DNA from: JAENVT01 sp031430695
Lineage (GTDB): Bacteria > Actinomycetota > Acidimicrobiia > Acidimicrobiales > Ilumatobacteraceae
NCBI GenBank assembly: GCA_031430695.1
Contig: JANPBZ010000142.1
Location: 1-64,000 of the forward strand
Length of the DNA: 64,000 nucleotides
Direction: 5' to 3'
The notes under the pieces are model-generated. The model did no database searches. It worked only from the letters and a program-made list of their open reading frames with translations, and was not told the origin of the DNA. Positions 25,434-33,473 of this stretch are shown piece after piece. Numbering within the stretch: the first letter of the stretch is position 1; each line of letters starts with the position of its first letter. A program made the position numbers and the translations under genes.

Positions 25434-26608
25434 GCCCTGTTGACACCAAGTCGGGCCGAGTGAGGGCAGGCGATCGCGATGCCACGCCGGCGGAGCGAAT
25501 GGCAGTCAGCTTCGCCCGAGTCTTGCGCGGAGCATCGCTGCGCGTGCCGATCGGCAATGTGCTGATGTTCGTCGAGGCGCTCGGTCGGGTGGGCATCGCT
25601 GAACGCGGCGGTGTCTACTGGGCGGCGCGTGCGACGCTCGTACACCAACCGGAAGATCTCGCTGTGTTCGATCGCGCCTTTGCAGTCTTCTGGGAGCATG
25701 CCGAATCGAGCGGCATCGACGACGAGCAAGAGCTCATCCGCATCACGTTGGCCACCGACGACGAGGAAGACGACGGCGATGCGCCGGACGAGGCCGGCGA
25801 ACCCAACGACGACCCAACACTGACGTTGCGATTCTCCTCGGTCGAGGTACTGCGCGACAAGGACTTCGGGGCCTACGACGATGCCGAGCTGGAGTTGGCT
25901 CAGCAGCTGATGAGCCGCCTGCGATTCGCCGGCCCGCCGCGCCGCTCGTACCGGTATCGCTCGGCATCACGCGGCTCGCGCCCCGACCTACGGGCAACGC
26001 TGCGCAGCGCGATCGGGGCGGGTGGCGAGCCGATCCGCCGCTATTGGCGCGAGCCCGGTGATCGCCTCCGCAGATTGGTGCTGCTGCTCGACGTCAGCGG
26101 GTCGATGGAGCCGTACGCCCGAGCAATGCTGCGGTTCGTTCACGCAGCGGTCGCCGGTCGCCAGCGAGTCGAGGCGTTCTCGCTGGGCACCCGACTGACG
26201 CGCGTGACCAAGGAGTTGAACAGTCGCGATCCCGACCAGGCGTTGCGACAAGCCAGCGAGCGTGTGCGCGACTGGAGCGGGGGAACGCGGCTTGGCGAGT
26301 GCCTGCGCCGATTCAACGACGAATGGGGTGTGCGCGGCATGGCCCGCGGTGCGATCGTGGTCATCCTCAGTGATGGGTGGGATCGCGGGGACCCCGCGGT
26401 GCTCGGTGAGCAGATGTGCCGCCTCCAACGAGTTACCTTCGACCTGATCTGGGTCAATCCGTTGAAGGTCACACCCGGCTACGCACCGCTCGCCCGTGGG
26501 ATGGCCGCCGCGTTGCCGTATGTTGATCATTTCGTGGAAGGTCATTCACTCGCAGCAATGGAAGAACTGGCCAGCGTGATCGCCGGTGCCTCGACAAGGA
26601 GGTCGTGA
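25430..26608 (+). CDS. coxE: CoxE-like von Willebrand factor A domain protein, second copy
   Basis: VWA protein of up to 392 residues, partner of the second CoxD. MIDAS DVSGSM near residue 222, followed by WSGGTRLGECLRRFNDEWG and LSDGWDRGDP. A charged acidic linker (DDEEDDGDAPDEAGEPNDDP) sits near 105-125. The TTG at 25430 overlaps the coxD stop as TTGA; ATG 25499 (MAVSFARVLRG), preceded by GGAG, is an equally good start. The stop overlaps the next gene by GTGATG. Confidence 0.92.
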   Translation: MSPVDTKSGRVRAGDRDATPAERMAVSFARVLRGASLRVPIGNVLMFVEALGRVGIAERGGVYWAARATLVHQPEDLAVFDRAFAVFWEHAESSGIDDEQELIRITLATDDEEDDGDAPDEAGEPNDDPTLTLRFSSVEVLRDKDFGAYDDAELELAQQLMSRLRFAGPPRRSYRYRSASRGSRPDLRATLRSAIGAGGEPIRRYWREPGDRLRRLVLLLDVSGSMEPYARAMLRFVHAAVAGRQRVEAFSLGTRLTRVTKELNSRDPDQALRQASERVRDWSGGTRLGECLRRFNDEWGVRGMARGAIVVILSDGWDRGDPAVLGEQMCRLQRVTFDLIWVNPLKVTPGYAPLARGMAAALPYVDHFVEGHSLAAMEELASVIAGASTRRS

Positions 26609-26925
26609 TGCGCGAACTGTTGGACGACATCGATCGCTGGCGCAACGCAGGCAAGGGCGTGGCGATCGCCCGGGTTGTCGACATCGAAGGCTCGGGTCCA
26701 CGCGAGCCCGGAGCGGCGATGGCTGTCAACAGTGATGGCGAGGTGGCCGGATCCGTCAGCGGTGGATGCGTCGAAGGTGCCGTGGTCAGTGAGGCACTGG
26801 CGATCCTCAACGGCGAGGCCGCGCCGCGGATCATCACGTTCGGCTATAGCGACGACGAGGCCTTTGCGGTCGGTTTGACATGTGGCGGAACCATCAGGTT
26901 GTTCGTCGAGCCGCTCGACTGGTGA
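26608..26925 (+). CDS. coxF: CoxF/XdhC N-terminal domain protein
   Basis: A 105-residue stand-alone XdhC/CoxI N-terminal domain: VAIARVVDIEGSGPREPGAAMAVN, AGSVSGGCVEGAVV and the conserved end GLTCGGTIRLFVEP with its Cys. This domain is involved in handling or sulfuration of the Mo cofactor. ATG 26608 has AAGGAGG five bases upstream. It acts together with the Rossmann-domain protein encoded next; one full-length XdhC is divided here into separate genes. Confidence 0.88.
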   Translation: MRELLDDIDRWRNAGKGVAIARVVDIEGSGPREPGAAMAVNSDGEVAGSVSGGCVEGAVVSEALAILNGEAAPRIITFGYSDDEAFAVGLTCGGTIRLFVEPLDW

Positions 26926-26954
26926 ACCCGACATGATGAGGCCGGACCACTGAG

Positions 26955-27761
26955 ATGACGACGACCTACGAACTTCTGCGCGAACGGATCAAGTCCAACG
27001 AGCCGGTGGCTCTGGCGACGGTCGTCGACGGTCCAAATGTCGGCGCCAAGCTGATCGTCACCACCACCGGTGAACCTGTTGGTGATCTCGGCAATCCCGA
27101 ACTCACGCGCATCGTCGGGCGCGATGCGCTCGCCGAGTTGGAAGCCGGTCGCAGCGGCATCCGCAACTACGGCCCAGAGGGCCAAACGACGCCAGAGGAT
27201 CTGGTCAACACGCCGACCGTCAGGATCTTCGTCGAGAGCTGGGCTCCGCCGCCACAGATGTGGATCTTCGGAGCCGTCGACTTCACCGCGGCGCTCGCCA
27301 AGGTGGCCAAAGTCCTTGGCTACCGCGTCACGGTATGCGACGCCCGCGAGGTATTCGCCACTCGTCGCCGCTTCCCCATGGCCGACGAGGTCATCGTCTC
27401 GTGGCCGACCGCAGTGTTTGTCGAGCGTGGGGCAACGTTGAGCCAGCGCGATGCGGTCTGCATACTGACCCACGATCCGAAGTTCGATGTACCGGCAGTG
27501 CAGGGCGCGCTCGGCACCAAGGTTGGCTACATCGGTGTGATGGGCAGCCGCAAGACGCACGACAAGCGGATGGAACGACTCGCCGAGGCGGGCGTTGATC
27601 AGCCCGAGCAACTCGAACGACTGATGTCACCGATCGGCCTCGACATCGGTGCCCGGACCCCCGAGGAGACAGCGATCTCGATCTGTGCGGAGATCATTGC
27701 CCGACGCACTGGCCGGGAGACGCCATCACTTCGAAGCGCCAGCGGGCCGATACACGGCTAG
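26955..27761 (+). CDS. coxI: XdhC/CoxI-family protein
   Basis: A 268-residue protein. The N-terminal half resembles the XdhC domain in a degenerate form (PVALATVVDGPNVGAKLIVTTTG). The C-terminal half is the Rossmann-like XdhC domain (WIFGAVDFTAALAKVAKVLGYRVTVCDAR, LTHDPKFDVPAVQGAL, YIGVMGSRKTHDKR, GLDIGARTPEETAISICAEIIAR). It probably completes the maturation set for CO dehydrogenase. It starts 29 bases after coxF and ends before the convergent NlpC/P60 gene. Confidence 0.9.
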   Translation: MTTTYELLRERIKSNEPVALATVVDGPNVGAKLIVTTTGEPVGDLGNPELTRIVGRDALAELEAGRSGIRNYGPEGQTTPEDLVNTPTVRIFVESWAPPPQMWIFGAVDFTAALAKVAKVLGYRVTVCDAREVFATRRRFPMADEVIVSWPTAVFVERGATLSQRDAVCILTHDPKFDVPAVQGALGTKVGYIGVMGSRKTHDKRMERLAEAGVDQPEQLERLMSPIGLDIGARTPEETAISICAEIIARRTGRETPSLRSASGPIHG

Positions 27762-27784
27762 ATACATTGGCCATGGGCCGAGAC

Positions 27785-28414
27785 TCAGCCGAGCGGATTG
27801 CCGAACTTGAGGCGGTTGACACGCCGATCAGAGACGTGCCCGACCTCGACGTCGCGACCACGACCCACCGCGTGAACGATGAGATTGTCGACGCCCAGCC
27901 ACATCATCACGTGACCGGGGTAGTAGACGAGATCGCCGGCTTGGGCAGTATCGATCGTGCGCTTTGCGGCGCTCCGCATTTGGGCGGCACTCTGATGGGG
28001 GATCTCAACACCGGCTTGTGACCATGCATAGGCGGTGAGACCAGAGCAGTCGAAGGCAATGCCTGGCTTACTTGCGTTGCGTTGATACGGAACGCCAACT
28101 TGGGTCAACGCGGAGAGAAATGCGATCTGGTGAGGACGATCCGCCTTCATCCACGCCTGGTGGAGGAGAGCGCCATCAGTTTCCAAACGGGTAGCGGCTG
28201 CATACGCGGCATCCTGAAAGCGCGATGCGAACGTGTCGGTACCCATTGCGGCAAGGGCGCCCGCCGCCGTCATCGAGACCAGATCGACCGTTGCAGCGAC
28301 CGACGACGTCGGAAGTTGCGACGCGCTCGCGGCGCCGGTATCGGCCGCCACGGCCGCTCCGCTCAGCAGCGAGCAGGCAAGAACATATGTTGCGAATCTT
28401 TGACGGATTGTCAT
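27785..28414 (-). CDS. Secreted NlpC/P60 peptidoglycan endopeptidase
   Basis: A 209-residue cell-wall hydrolase cleaving D-Glu-mDAP-type peptide bonds. The signal peptide ends near ATGAASASQ. The catalytic domain (about 100-209) has Cys in GIAFDCSGLTAYAWSQAG, His in YYPGHVMMWLG, and the third polar residue in LIVHAVGRGRDVEV. The start is confirmed by AGGGG upstream, which lies in a hairpin. It is on the opposite strand between coxI and the cytidylyltransferase gene, and is probably an independent unit. Confidence 0.9.
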   Translation of the reverse strand: MTIRQRFATYVLACSLLSGAAVAADTGAASASQLPTSSVAATVDLVSMTAAGALAAMGTDTFASRFQDAAYAAATRLETDGALLHQAWMKADRPHQIAFLSALTQVGVPYQRNASKPGIAFDCSGLTAYAWSQAGVEIPHQSAAQMRSAAKRTIDTAQAGDLVYYPGHVMMWLGVDNLIVHAVGRGRDVEVGHVSDRRVNRLKFGNPLG

Positions 28415-28415
28415 G

Positions 28416-28494
28416 TGAGGGTCCCCTCATTGATGGTTGTCCGCACCGCCCGCCTCGGGCAGATGCTTCGGTCGTGACGAGGAGAAATCTCCTC
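28416..28494 (-). promoter_or_regulatory. Structured 5' leader of the NlpC/P60 gene
   Basis: Reading the reverse strand, three compact hairpins precede the start codon: GAGGAG-ATTT-CTCCTC (28494-28479), GCCCG-AGG-CGGGC (28460-28448) and TGAGG-GGAC-CCTCA (28429-28416). The last buries the ribosome site and ends one base before the ATG. Actinobacterial NlpC/P60 and Rpf genes often carry a cyclic-di-AMP riboswitch, but its conserved sequence was not recognised, so this is left as a candidate leader RNA. Confidence 0.4.
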
Positions 28495-28576
28495 AGACAC
28501 GGCGAAAGCGCCATCGTTCAGCGCCACCGCTTCGACTGCAGAAGGGATCCGCCGACACACGAACGCCGCCATGACC

Positions 28577-28646
28577 CTGTAACACATGACAACTTATCGT
28601 CATCAAACCGCAATACTCAAGGCAGCTGTAACACTTTCGTCATCAA
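28577..28646. repeat. Direct repeat pair in the 28415-28722 intergenic gap
   Basis: The composite CTGTAACAC ... TCGTCATCAA occurs twice (28577-28606 and 28626-28646), the halves 11 bases apart in the first copy and 2 in the second. It may be a binding site for a response regulator acting on the NlpC/P60 gene or the cytidylyltransferase gene. The remainder of this 308-bp gap holds only the NlpC leader and no gene. Confidence 0.4.
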
Positions 28647-28722
28647 GATTTCCTCAAGATCGCCGGTGGATGAGCCCGTTCGGGCCGGAAATCCGCTCAC
28701 ACGCAGCCCATATGCTGGTTCG

Positions 28723-29292
28723 ATGACGACGACCGCGGTGCTGCTCGCCGCTGGCGGAGGATCGCGATTTATCGGCCCGACCCACAAGCTGTTGGCGACG
28801 CTCGACGGCCTACCGGTGTTCCAGCACTCGCTCGATCACGTCGTCGCTGCCGGATTCGACCACGTTGTCATTGTCACCGGCGCCACTGACTTGCACATCG
28901 GCCAACCGGGCGTCACGACGGTGCACAATCCGGCATGGCAGCAGGGCCAGGCGGGGTCGTTGCAAGTTGCGATCGCCGCGGCGCAGGGGCACCGCAGCGA
29001 GTTCGCCGTCGTCGGGCTCGCAGATCAGCCGTTCGTGCCCGCGTCAGCCTGGCGGGCAGTTGCTACCGCCGAATCAACGGCACCGATCGTCGTTGCCACC
29101 TACGAGGGCAAGCGCGGGCCGAACCCGGTGCGGCTTCACAGTTCGATGTGGCCGCTCCTGCCAACCGAAGGCGACGAAGGGGCTCGCACCCTGATGCGCC
29201 TTCACCCAGAATGGATCGATGAAGTAGCGTGCGAAGGCTCAGCGGCTGACATCGACACGTTGGAGGATCTCGGATCATGGACAAGCTCTTGA
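28723..29292 (+). CDS. mocA: MobA/MocA-type nucleotidyltransferase (molybdenum cofactor cytidylyltransferase)
   Basis: A 189-residue transferase predicted to attach CMP to molybdopterin, producing the cytosine dinucleotide cofactor used by CO dehydrogenase. The nucleotide-binding start AVLLAAGGGSRFIGPTHKLL carries the GGGxR and Lys of the family; ADQPFV holds the metal-binding Asp; GKRGPNPVRLHSSMW and GDEGARTLMR match MocA. Its last 16 bases overlap coxG, supporting a cox role. Confidence 0.88.
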   Translation: MTTTAVLLAAGGGSRFIGPTHKLLATLDGLPVFQHSLDHVVAAGFDHVVIVTGATDLHIGQPGVTTVHNPAWQQGQAGSLQVAIAAAQGHRSEFAVVGLADQPFVPASAWRAVATAESTAPIVVATYEGKRGPNPVRLHSSMWPLLPTEGDEGARTLMRLHPEWIDEVACEGSAADIDTLEDLGSWTSS

Positions 29293-30002
29293 ATGAATTC
29301 ACCGTCAATCGACCGATCGCCGAGACCTGGAGCGTGCTGACCGACGTCGAACGGATCGCCCCGTGCATGCCAGGTGCGGCACTCGAAGAAATCGAGGGCG
29401 ACGTGTTCCGCGGCGTCGTCAAGGTCAAGCTCGGGGCGATCTCGACAGCATTCAAAGGCCAAGCCAACTTCATCGAACGCGACGACGACGCACACCGTGC
29501 AGTACTGAAAGGTGAAGGTCGCGACACCACCGGCAAGGGCAACGCCAGTGCCCTGATCACGGCGCAGCTCGAGTCGATCGATGCGGCGACGACGAAGTGC
29601 GTCGTCGAAACAGACCTGCACATCACCGGCAAGGTCGCCCAGTTCGGTCGAGGCATCATGGGCGATGTCAGCAAGAAGCTCATGAACCAGTTCGCCACCA
29701 ACCTCAACACCATGCTCGACCAGCAACCCAATGCAGCCGCGGCGCCTGTTGTGGCTGCCAGCGAAGTCGTGGCCGGCACCACAGCCAGCCCCGCGGCCGC
29801 CGAGCATGCATCGACCAATGGCGCCCCGGCGGCCGAGGCCGGCGCGATCCGCGACGGCGGCGTCCGCAAGATCAACGGCCCAGCTGCTGCCCCGATCGAG
29901 TTGTCCGACGTGGCCGGTTCGGCGATCCTCAAGCGCGTGCTGCCGCTGATCGGCGGACTGGTGCTGCTGTGGATCGTCGTGCGACGGCTCAGCCGCCGCT
30001 AG
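29277..30002 (+). CDS. coxG: CoxG-like SRPBCC protein with C-terminal membrane anchor
   Basis: A 241-residue protein. Residues 1-150 form an SRPBCC lipid-binding fold (MDKLLNEFTVNRPIAETW, RIAPCMPGAALEE, GRGIMGDVSKKLMNQFA), typical of CoxG. An Ala-rich linker follows, and a transmembrane helix near 218-236 (LPLIGGLVLLWIVV) anchors it. CoxG recruits CO dehydrogenase to the membrane, and in mycobacteria has been reported to carry menaquinone between membrane and enzyme. It overlaps mocA by 16 bases. Confidence 0.92.
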   Translation: MDKLLNEFTVNRPIAETWSVLTDVERIAPCMPGAALEEIEGDVFRGVVKVKLGAISTAFKGQANFIERDDDAHRAVLKGEGRDTTGKGNASALITAQLESIDAATTKCVVETDLHITGKVAQFGRGIMGDVSKKLMNQFATNLNTMLDQQPNAAAAPVVAASEVVAGTTASPAAAEHASTNGAPAAEAGAIRDGGVRKINGPAAAPIELSDVAGSAILKRVLPLIGGLVLLWIVVRRLSRR

Positions 30003-30006
30003 CAGC

Positions 30007-30471
30007 GTGAGCGACGATGTCGCTGCCGTCCGCGAGCTGATCGGCAGGTCCCCACGCGGTTCGTTCGAGGTCGTCGTGCGCGGTGCCGATGGAGCCCCCG
30101 TCGTCATCCGCAACGCACCGTTGCTCGACGACGGAGAGCCAATGCCGACCCGCTACTGGCTCGTGGGCAAGCACGAGGTGCGAGCCGTCAGCCGTCTCGA
30201 ATCCAGTGGTGCAGTGCGCCGAGCCGAAGCCGAGATCGATGCGCACCAGATCGCCGACTCGCACGCCTGCTACGCCGCCGAACGCGACGCTGCACTACCA
30301 GCAGGACACACCGGCCCTCGTCCTCACGGAGGCGTCGGGGGAACGCGCACGGGGATCAAGTGCCTGCACGCTCACTACGCATGGTTCTTGGCGGGGGGCA
30401 ATGACCCGGTCGGTGCTTGGGTTGCACAGCAACTGTTAGCGCAATTGACAGAACAACAGAGCCGAGCATGA
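30007..30471 (+). CDS. DUF501 family protein
   Basis: A 154-residue protein of the actinobacterial DUF501 family of unknown function. Diagnostic segments are PTRYWLVGKHEVRAVSRLESSG and GGTRTGIKCLHAHYAWFLAGGNDPVG. It usually sits between a FtsB-like gene and an exopolyphosphatase gene; here it is followed directly by a Ppx-like remnant. GTG 30007 starts four bases after the coxG stop, and the stop overlaps the next ATG. Confidence 0.88.
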   Translation: MSDDVAAVRELIGRSPRGSFEVVVRGADGAPVVIRNAPLLDDGEPMPTRYWLVGKHEVRAVSRLESSGAVRRAEAEIDAHQIADSHACYAAERDAALPAGHTGPRPHGGVGGTRTGIKCLHAHYAWFLAGGNDPVGAWVAQQLLAQLTEQQSRA

Positions 30472-30941
30472 ACGCGGTCACGGTTCGCCTTGGTGACGAT
30501 GCCACGGTCGTCGATGTCGACGGCCAACGCCATGTCATTCCCCTCGGTGCCGTATCGCTCGCCAACAGCGAGTTCGTTTCCGATCCACCTCGGCCGGAGG
30601 AGTTGACCAATGCCATCGGTGCCGTCGTCGATCACCTCGACGACATGTTGCGCGCCCTTCCCGGCGCGGTGGAAGCCGACGCTGTCGGCATCGTCGGTGA
30701 TCTGGCAACGGTGATCGCAGCGGTCGAGTTCGGCGGCGACCCGCCGTTGCCATTCGCGCTACGCCGGGCCGCGGCCGAGGATGTCTTCAGGACCGTCGCG
30801 ACCGAGTCGTCAAAAGATCGGGCTCTGAACCCAGGCCTTCCGGCAGAGGCTGTCGACAAGATCGTGGCCGCCTGTTGCATTGTGGTGGCCCTCATGCGCC
30901 ACCTCCATCTCGACCAGATTGACGTCGGGGTGCAGTCATGA
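30468..30941 (+). CDS. Truncated, divergent Ppx/GppA-like protein
   Basis: A 157-residue protein resembling the second half of Ppx/GppA exopolyphosphatases. VIPLGAVSLANSEFVSDPPRPEELTNA matches the Ppx segment after the phosphate loop, AVGIVGDLATVIAAVEFG matches the usual VGVAGT-type loop with the Thr lost, and LNPGLPAEAVDKIVAACCIVVALMRHL matches the LPxxRAD-like end with Arg lost. The first ATPase subdomain and catalytic Glu are missing, so phosphatase activity is unlikely. Position after DUF501 is the normal place of ppx. It overlaps both neighbours, so it is still translated as part of the operon. Confidence 0.65.
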   Translation: MNAVTVRLGDDATVVDVDGQRHVIPLGAVSLANSEFVSDPPRPEELTNAIGAVVDHLDDMLRALPGAVEADAVGIVGDLATVIAAVEFGGDPPLPFALRRAAAEDVFRTVATESSKDRALNPGLPAEAVDKIVAACCIVVALMRHLHLDQIDVGVQS

Positions 30942-31576
30942 CATTCAGTCGACGCGGTGGCCTGCACCCTTCGATCTCGCCCGAGCCGGGCATGCGGTTG
31001 TACGGCAAGCGCACCATGCTGCGACCGCTGATGGCCAGCGACTTTGCCCAATGGACCGAAGTGCGGCTGCGCAACGAGGATTGGCTGACCCCATGGGAGC
31101 CGCTGCGTGCCAACAACCTCGCCGACCCGATGCGACATCGCGATGCGTTCAGCTCACGGTGCGCGACCCGCGACCGCGAACGTCAAGTCGGATCCGCCTA
31201 CGGCTTCGGGCTGTTCGTCGACAATGCCTTCGCCGGCGAGATCAACATCAACAACGTCGTCCGCGGCGCGTTTCAGTGCGGCGTCGTCGGGTACTGGATC
31301 GATCAACGCCACGCCGGCAACAGATACATCGCCGAAGGCGTGGCAGTGATATGCAGGTTCGCGTTCGAAGAACTACATCTGCACCGCCTGGAGATCTGCA
31401 TCGTGCCGCGCAACACCAACAGCAGGCGGGTCATGGAGACCCTGGGTGTCCGTGAGGAGGGTGTTGCACTGCGCTACCTGGAGATCAACGGCGCTTGGGA
31501 GGACCACATCCGCTACGCGATCACCGCCGAGGAATGGCAGTCGCGTCGAGGCGAGTTCGCCTCGACCTGGGGGTAA
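30938..31576 (+). CDS. GNAT N-acetyltransferase (RimJ/RimL type)
   Basis: A 212-residue acetyltransferase. GKRTMLRPLMASDFAQW opens the GNAT fold; GVVGYWIDQRHAGNRYIAEGVAVICRFAFE covers the acetyl-CoA loop; LHRLEICIVPRNTNSRRVMETLGVREEG is the RimJ/L-type C-terminal motif. Substrate is probably a protein N-terminus, but may be a small molecule. The stop abuts the stop of the convergent small basic gene. Confidence 0.9.
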   Translation: MTFSRRGGLHPSISPEPGMRLYGKRTMLRPLMASDFAQWTEVRLRNEDWLTPWEPLRANNLADPMRHRDAFSSRCATRDRERQVGSAYGFGLFVDNAFAGEININNVVRGAFQCGVVGYWIDQRHAGNRYIAEGVAVICRFAFEELHLHRLEICIVPRNTNSRRVMETLGVREEGVALRYLEINGAWEDHIRYAITAEEWQSRRGEFASTWG

Positions 31577-31888
31577 TCACTCGTTGGCGACACGGAAGGC
31601 TTGCGCCTTCGCTTTGCGCATACTCGTGCGCCGCTTCCACATCTTCATCTTCCAGTGACGCTTGCTGGTGTTACCAGCCCCGGCCTTGGCCTTTTCAGCG
31701 TCGTGATGGTGCGCAGGAACCCAGGCTCGCCCTGGCTCGTGCACCTCGTCTGGTTCATAACCGGCACTGACCTGCGCCGCAACTGCGTCGAGTTCGCTGT
31801 GAATGCGATGACGCTCGTTGTGGGCATGGGCACGCGAGTCCATTTTCGGCGGTGGGACCGCCTCCGAACTGCGATGGCGCTGGCTCAT
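31577..31888 (-). CDS. Small basic protein of unknown function
   Basis: A 103-residue protein, rich in Arg, Lys and His, with no membrane segment. The end is strongly basic (KRHWKMKMWKRRTSMRKAKAQAF). A clear ribosome site GGAGG lies six bases before the ATG, and the gene fits exactly against the GNAT stop. These points support it as real despite the odd composition. It could bind nucleic acid or ribosomes; no family is recognised. The following gap (31889-32044) shows no gene. Confidence 0.6.
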   Translation of the reverse strand: MSQRHRSSEAVPPPKMDSRAHAHNERHRIHSELDAVAAQVSAGYEPDEVHEPGRAWVPAHHHDAEKAKAGAGNTSKRHWKMKMWKRRTSMRKAKAQAFRVANE

Positions 31889-32044
31889 GAAGTACCTCCG
31901 TTGGGGTTGTCGGAACGTACGGTGTGGGAGCTATCCGTGAGGTCACGATAATCCACACTGACAGGAGTTCGTAAGGCACGTTCCGTAACATTCGTGCGCG
32001 CTTTTGGATTCGGCCAGGTCAATTTGAACCGCGTGCTCACCGCG

Positions 32045-32800
32045 TCACGGTTTGGTGCTGATCTTTGCCTGCAGCGCGGCGAGTCGCTCGGCGAACCACG
32101 GCTGACGAGTGCTCCACAGTTGCGGATCGAGCTCGCGCTTGACCGCCGACGGGTGGTTGTCGACGTCGGCCATGGCCTGAATGGTCTTCTTGGCCTCCAT
32201 GGCCAGTTCCCGAGGCGCGCTGGCAGCGCGGGCGGCCATGGCTTGAGCGGCGGTCAACAACTGGTCATCGTCGACGCATCGATGCACCAGACCGACGCGT
32301 GCCGCCTCCTCGCCATCCATGACCTCGCCGAACACCACGGCCGCCATCGCGACCTGCGGGCCGGCAATGCGGCGCAGCATCCATGTATGGCCACCGCCGG
32401 GATGCAGACCGATCTGCAAGAAGCGAGTATCGAACTTGGCGCGGCGGGCAGCCAGGCGAACATCGCATCCGAGCGCCAGGTTCATGCCGGCACCAACTGC
32501 GGCACCATTCACAGCGGCCAGCGTCGGCAGTGGACTGCGTGCGATTCGCAGGAATCCCTCGTAGATAGCACCGAGACTGGTTTCGCCGGCTTCGGCAAGG
32601 TTGCCGAGGTTGGCGCCGGCGCAGAAGGCGGGCGCAGCACCGGTCACCACGATGGCGCCGATGGAATCGTCGCCCTCGATCTCGTCCATCGCGGCGACGA
32701 TCTCGGCAACCATCGCCGACGTCAGCGTGTTTCGTTCAGCCGGATTGTTGAGGGTCAAGGTGGCGACACCTTCGGAACGCGAGACGACAACGAGCGACAT
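32045..32800 (-). CDS. Enoyl-CoA hydratase/isomerase family protein
   Basis: Crotonase-fold protein of 251 residues acting on acyl-CoA. ATG 32800 is chosen; upstream in-frame sequence reads into the divergent gene. GAAPAFCAGANLGNLAEAG forms the first oxyanion segment, and LAAVNGAAVGAGMNLALGCDVRLA the second. At the usual Glu positions, FLQIGLHPGGG has no obvious acid pair, so isomerase or another crotonase activity is as possible as hydratase. Confidence 0.85.
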   Translation of the reverse strand: MSLVVVSRSEGVATLTLNNPAERNTLTSAMVAEIVAAMDEIEGDDSIGAIVVTGAAPAFCAGANLGNLAEAGETSLGAIYEGFLRIARSPLPTLAAVNGAAVGAGMNLALGCDVRLAARRAKFDTRFLQIGLHPGGGHTWMLRRIAGPQVAMAAVVFGEVMDGEEAARVGLVHRCVDDDQLLTAAQAMAARAASAPRELAMEAKKTIQAMADVDNHPSAVKRELDPQLWSTRQPWFAERLAALQAKISTKP

Positions 32801-32839
32801 GGCCCCACCGTAGCGTTGGCACGGTAACGTCGGCGGCTG

Positions 32840-33454
32840 ATGCTCGACCATGTGTTCACCGACGCCATCAGCTCGCTCCGCGACGCGTTCGAGGCGGCCT
32901 TCCTCGAGCGACAGGCCTTCGACGAACACTTCCAGGTCGACGTGTTGCTTGGCGACTTGTCGTGGGAGACGTCGTACGGACTACCTGGCGAAGGTCAACC
33001 ACCGCGGGTCGTGGCTCACATCAACTTCGATTGGCCGAGTTGGAGCCAGACCGCGTACCGCAGCTGGTGCGTCGACGAGGTGCTCGAACGGCAACCGGCA
33101 ATCGAAATGGAGATCGTTTTTCGGGTACAGCGACTGATCGCCCAGCCCGATCCGTCGGTGGTGAAGCCAGCCATGCCCGAGACCAGCCCGCTGATCGGCA
33201 ACGAGCGGCTGGAGCGGGCCGGTGTGACCGTGGAGATCGGTCATCTCGATGGCGTCGAGGGTGATCCCGAATTCGCTATCGAGGTGACCTATGAGGGCCT
33301 GTACGAACTCGCCGAAGAGACCCTCGCCGATGGCGCGAGCACATTGCTCGACGAGCACTTCGGTGCGTTGGGCGGCTGGATCTCCGCCACGCTCGTACGG
33401 CTCGGCGACCTCAAGCTCGGCTTCCGCCCCGCCGACGACGACGCCAGCCTCTAA
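32840..33454 (+). CDS. Conserved-looking protein of unknown function
   Basis: A 204-residue soluble protein with acidic bias and no signal, membrane segment or recognised motif. The N-terminal half contains VDVLLGDLSWETSYGLPGEG and INFDWPSWSQTAYRSW; the C-terminal half is VEIGHLDGVEGDPEFAIEVTYEGLYEL. Composition and codon use match the neighbours. It is divergent from the enoyl-CoA hydratase, 39 bases apart, and converges on an SGNH hydrolase across a palindromic repeat. Confidence 0.7.
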   Translation: MLDHVFTDAISSLRDAFEAAFLERQAFDEHFQVDVLLGDLSWETSYGLPGEGQPPRVVAHINFDWPSWSQTAYRSWCVDEVLERQPAIEMEIVFRVQRLIAQPDPSVVKPAMPETSPLIGNERLERAGVTVEIGHLDGVEGDPEFAIEVTYEGLYELAEETLADGASTLLDEHFGALGGWISATLVRLGDLKLGFRPADDDASL

Positions 33455-33473
33455 CCCGCAGTCCACCACCCAA

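Noticed and set aside
28416..28560. Cyclic-di-AMP (ydaO-type) riboswitch before the NlpC/P60 gene
   Set aside because: Gene type fits, but the conserved riboswitch sequence blocks could not be found; kept only as a structured leader.
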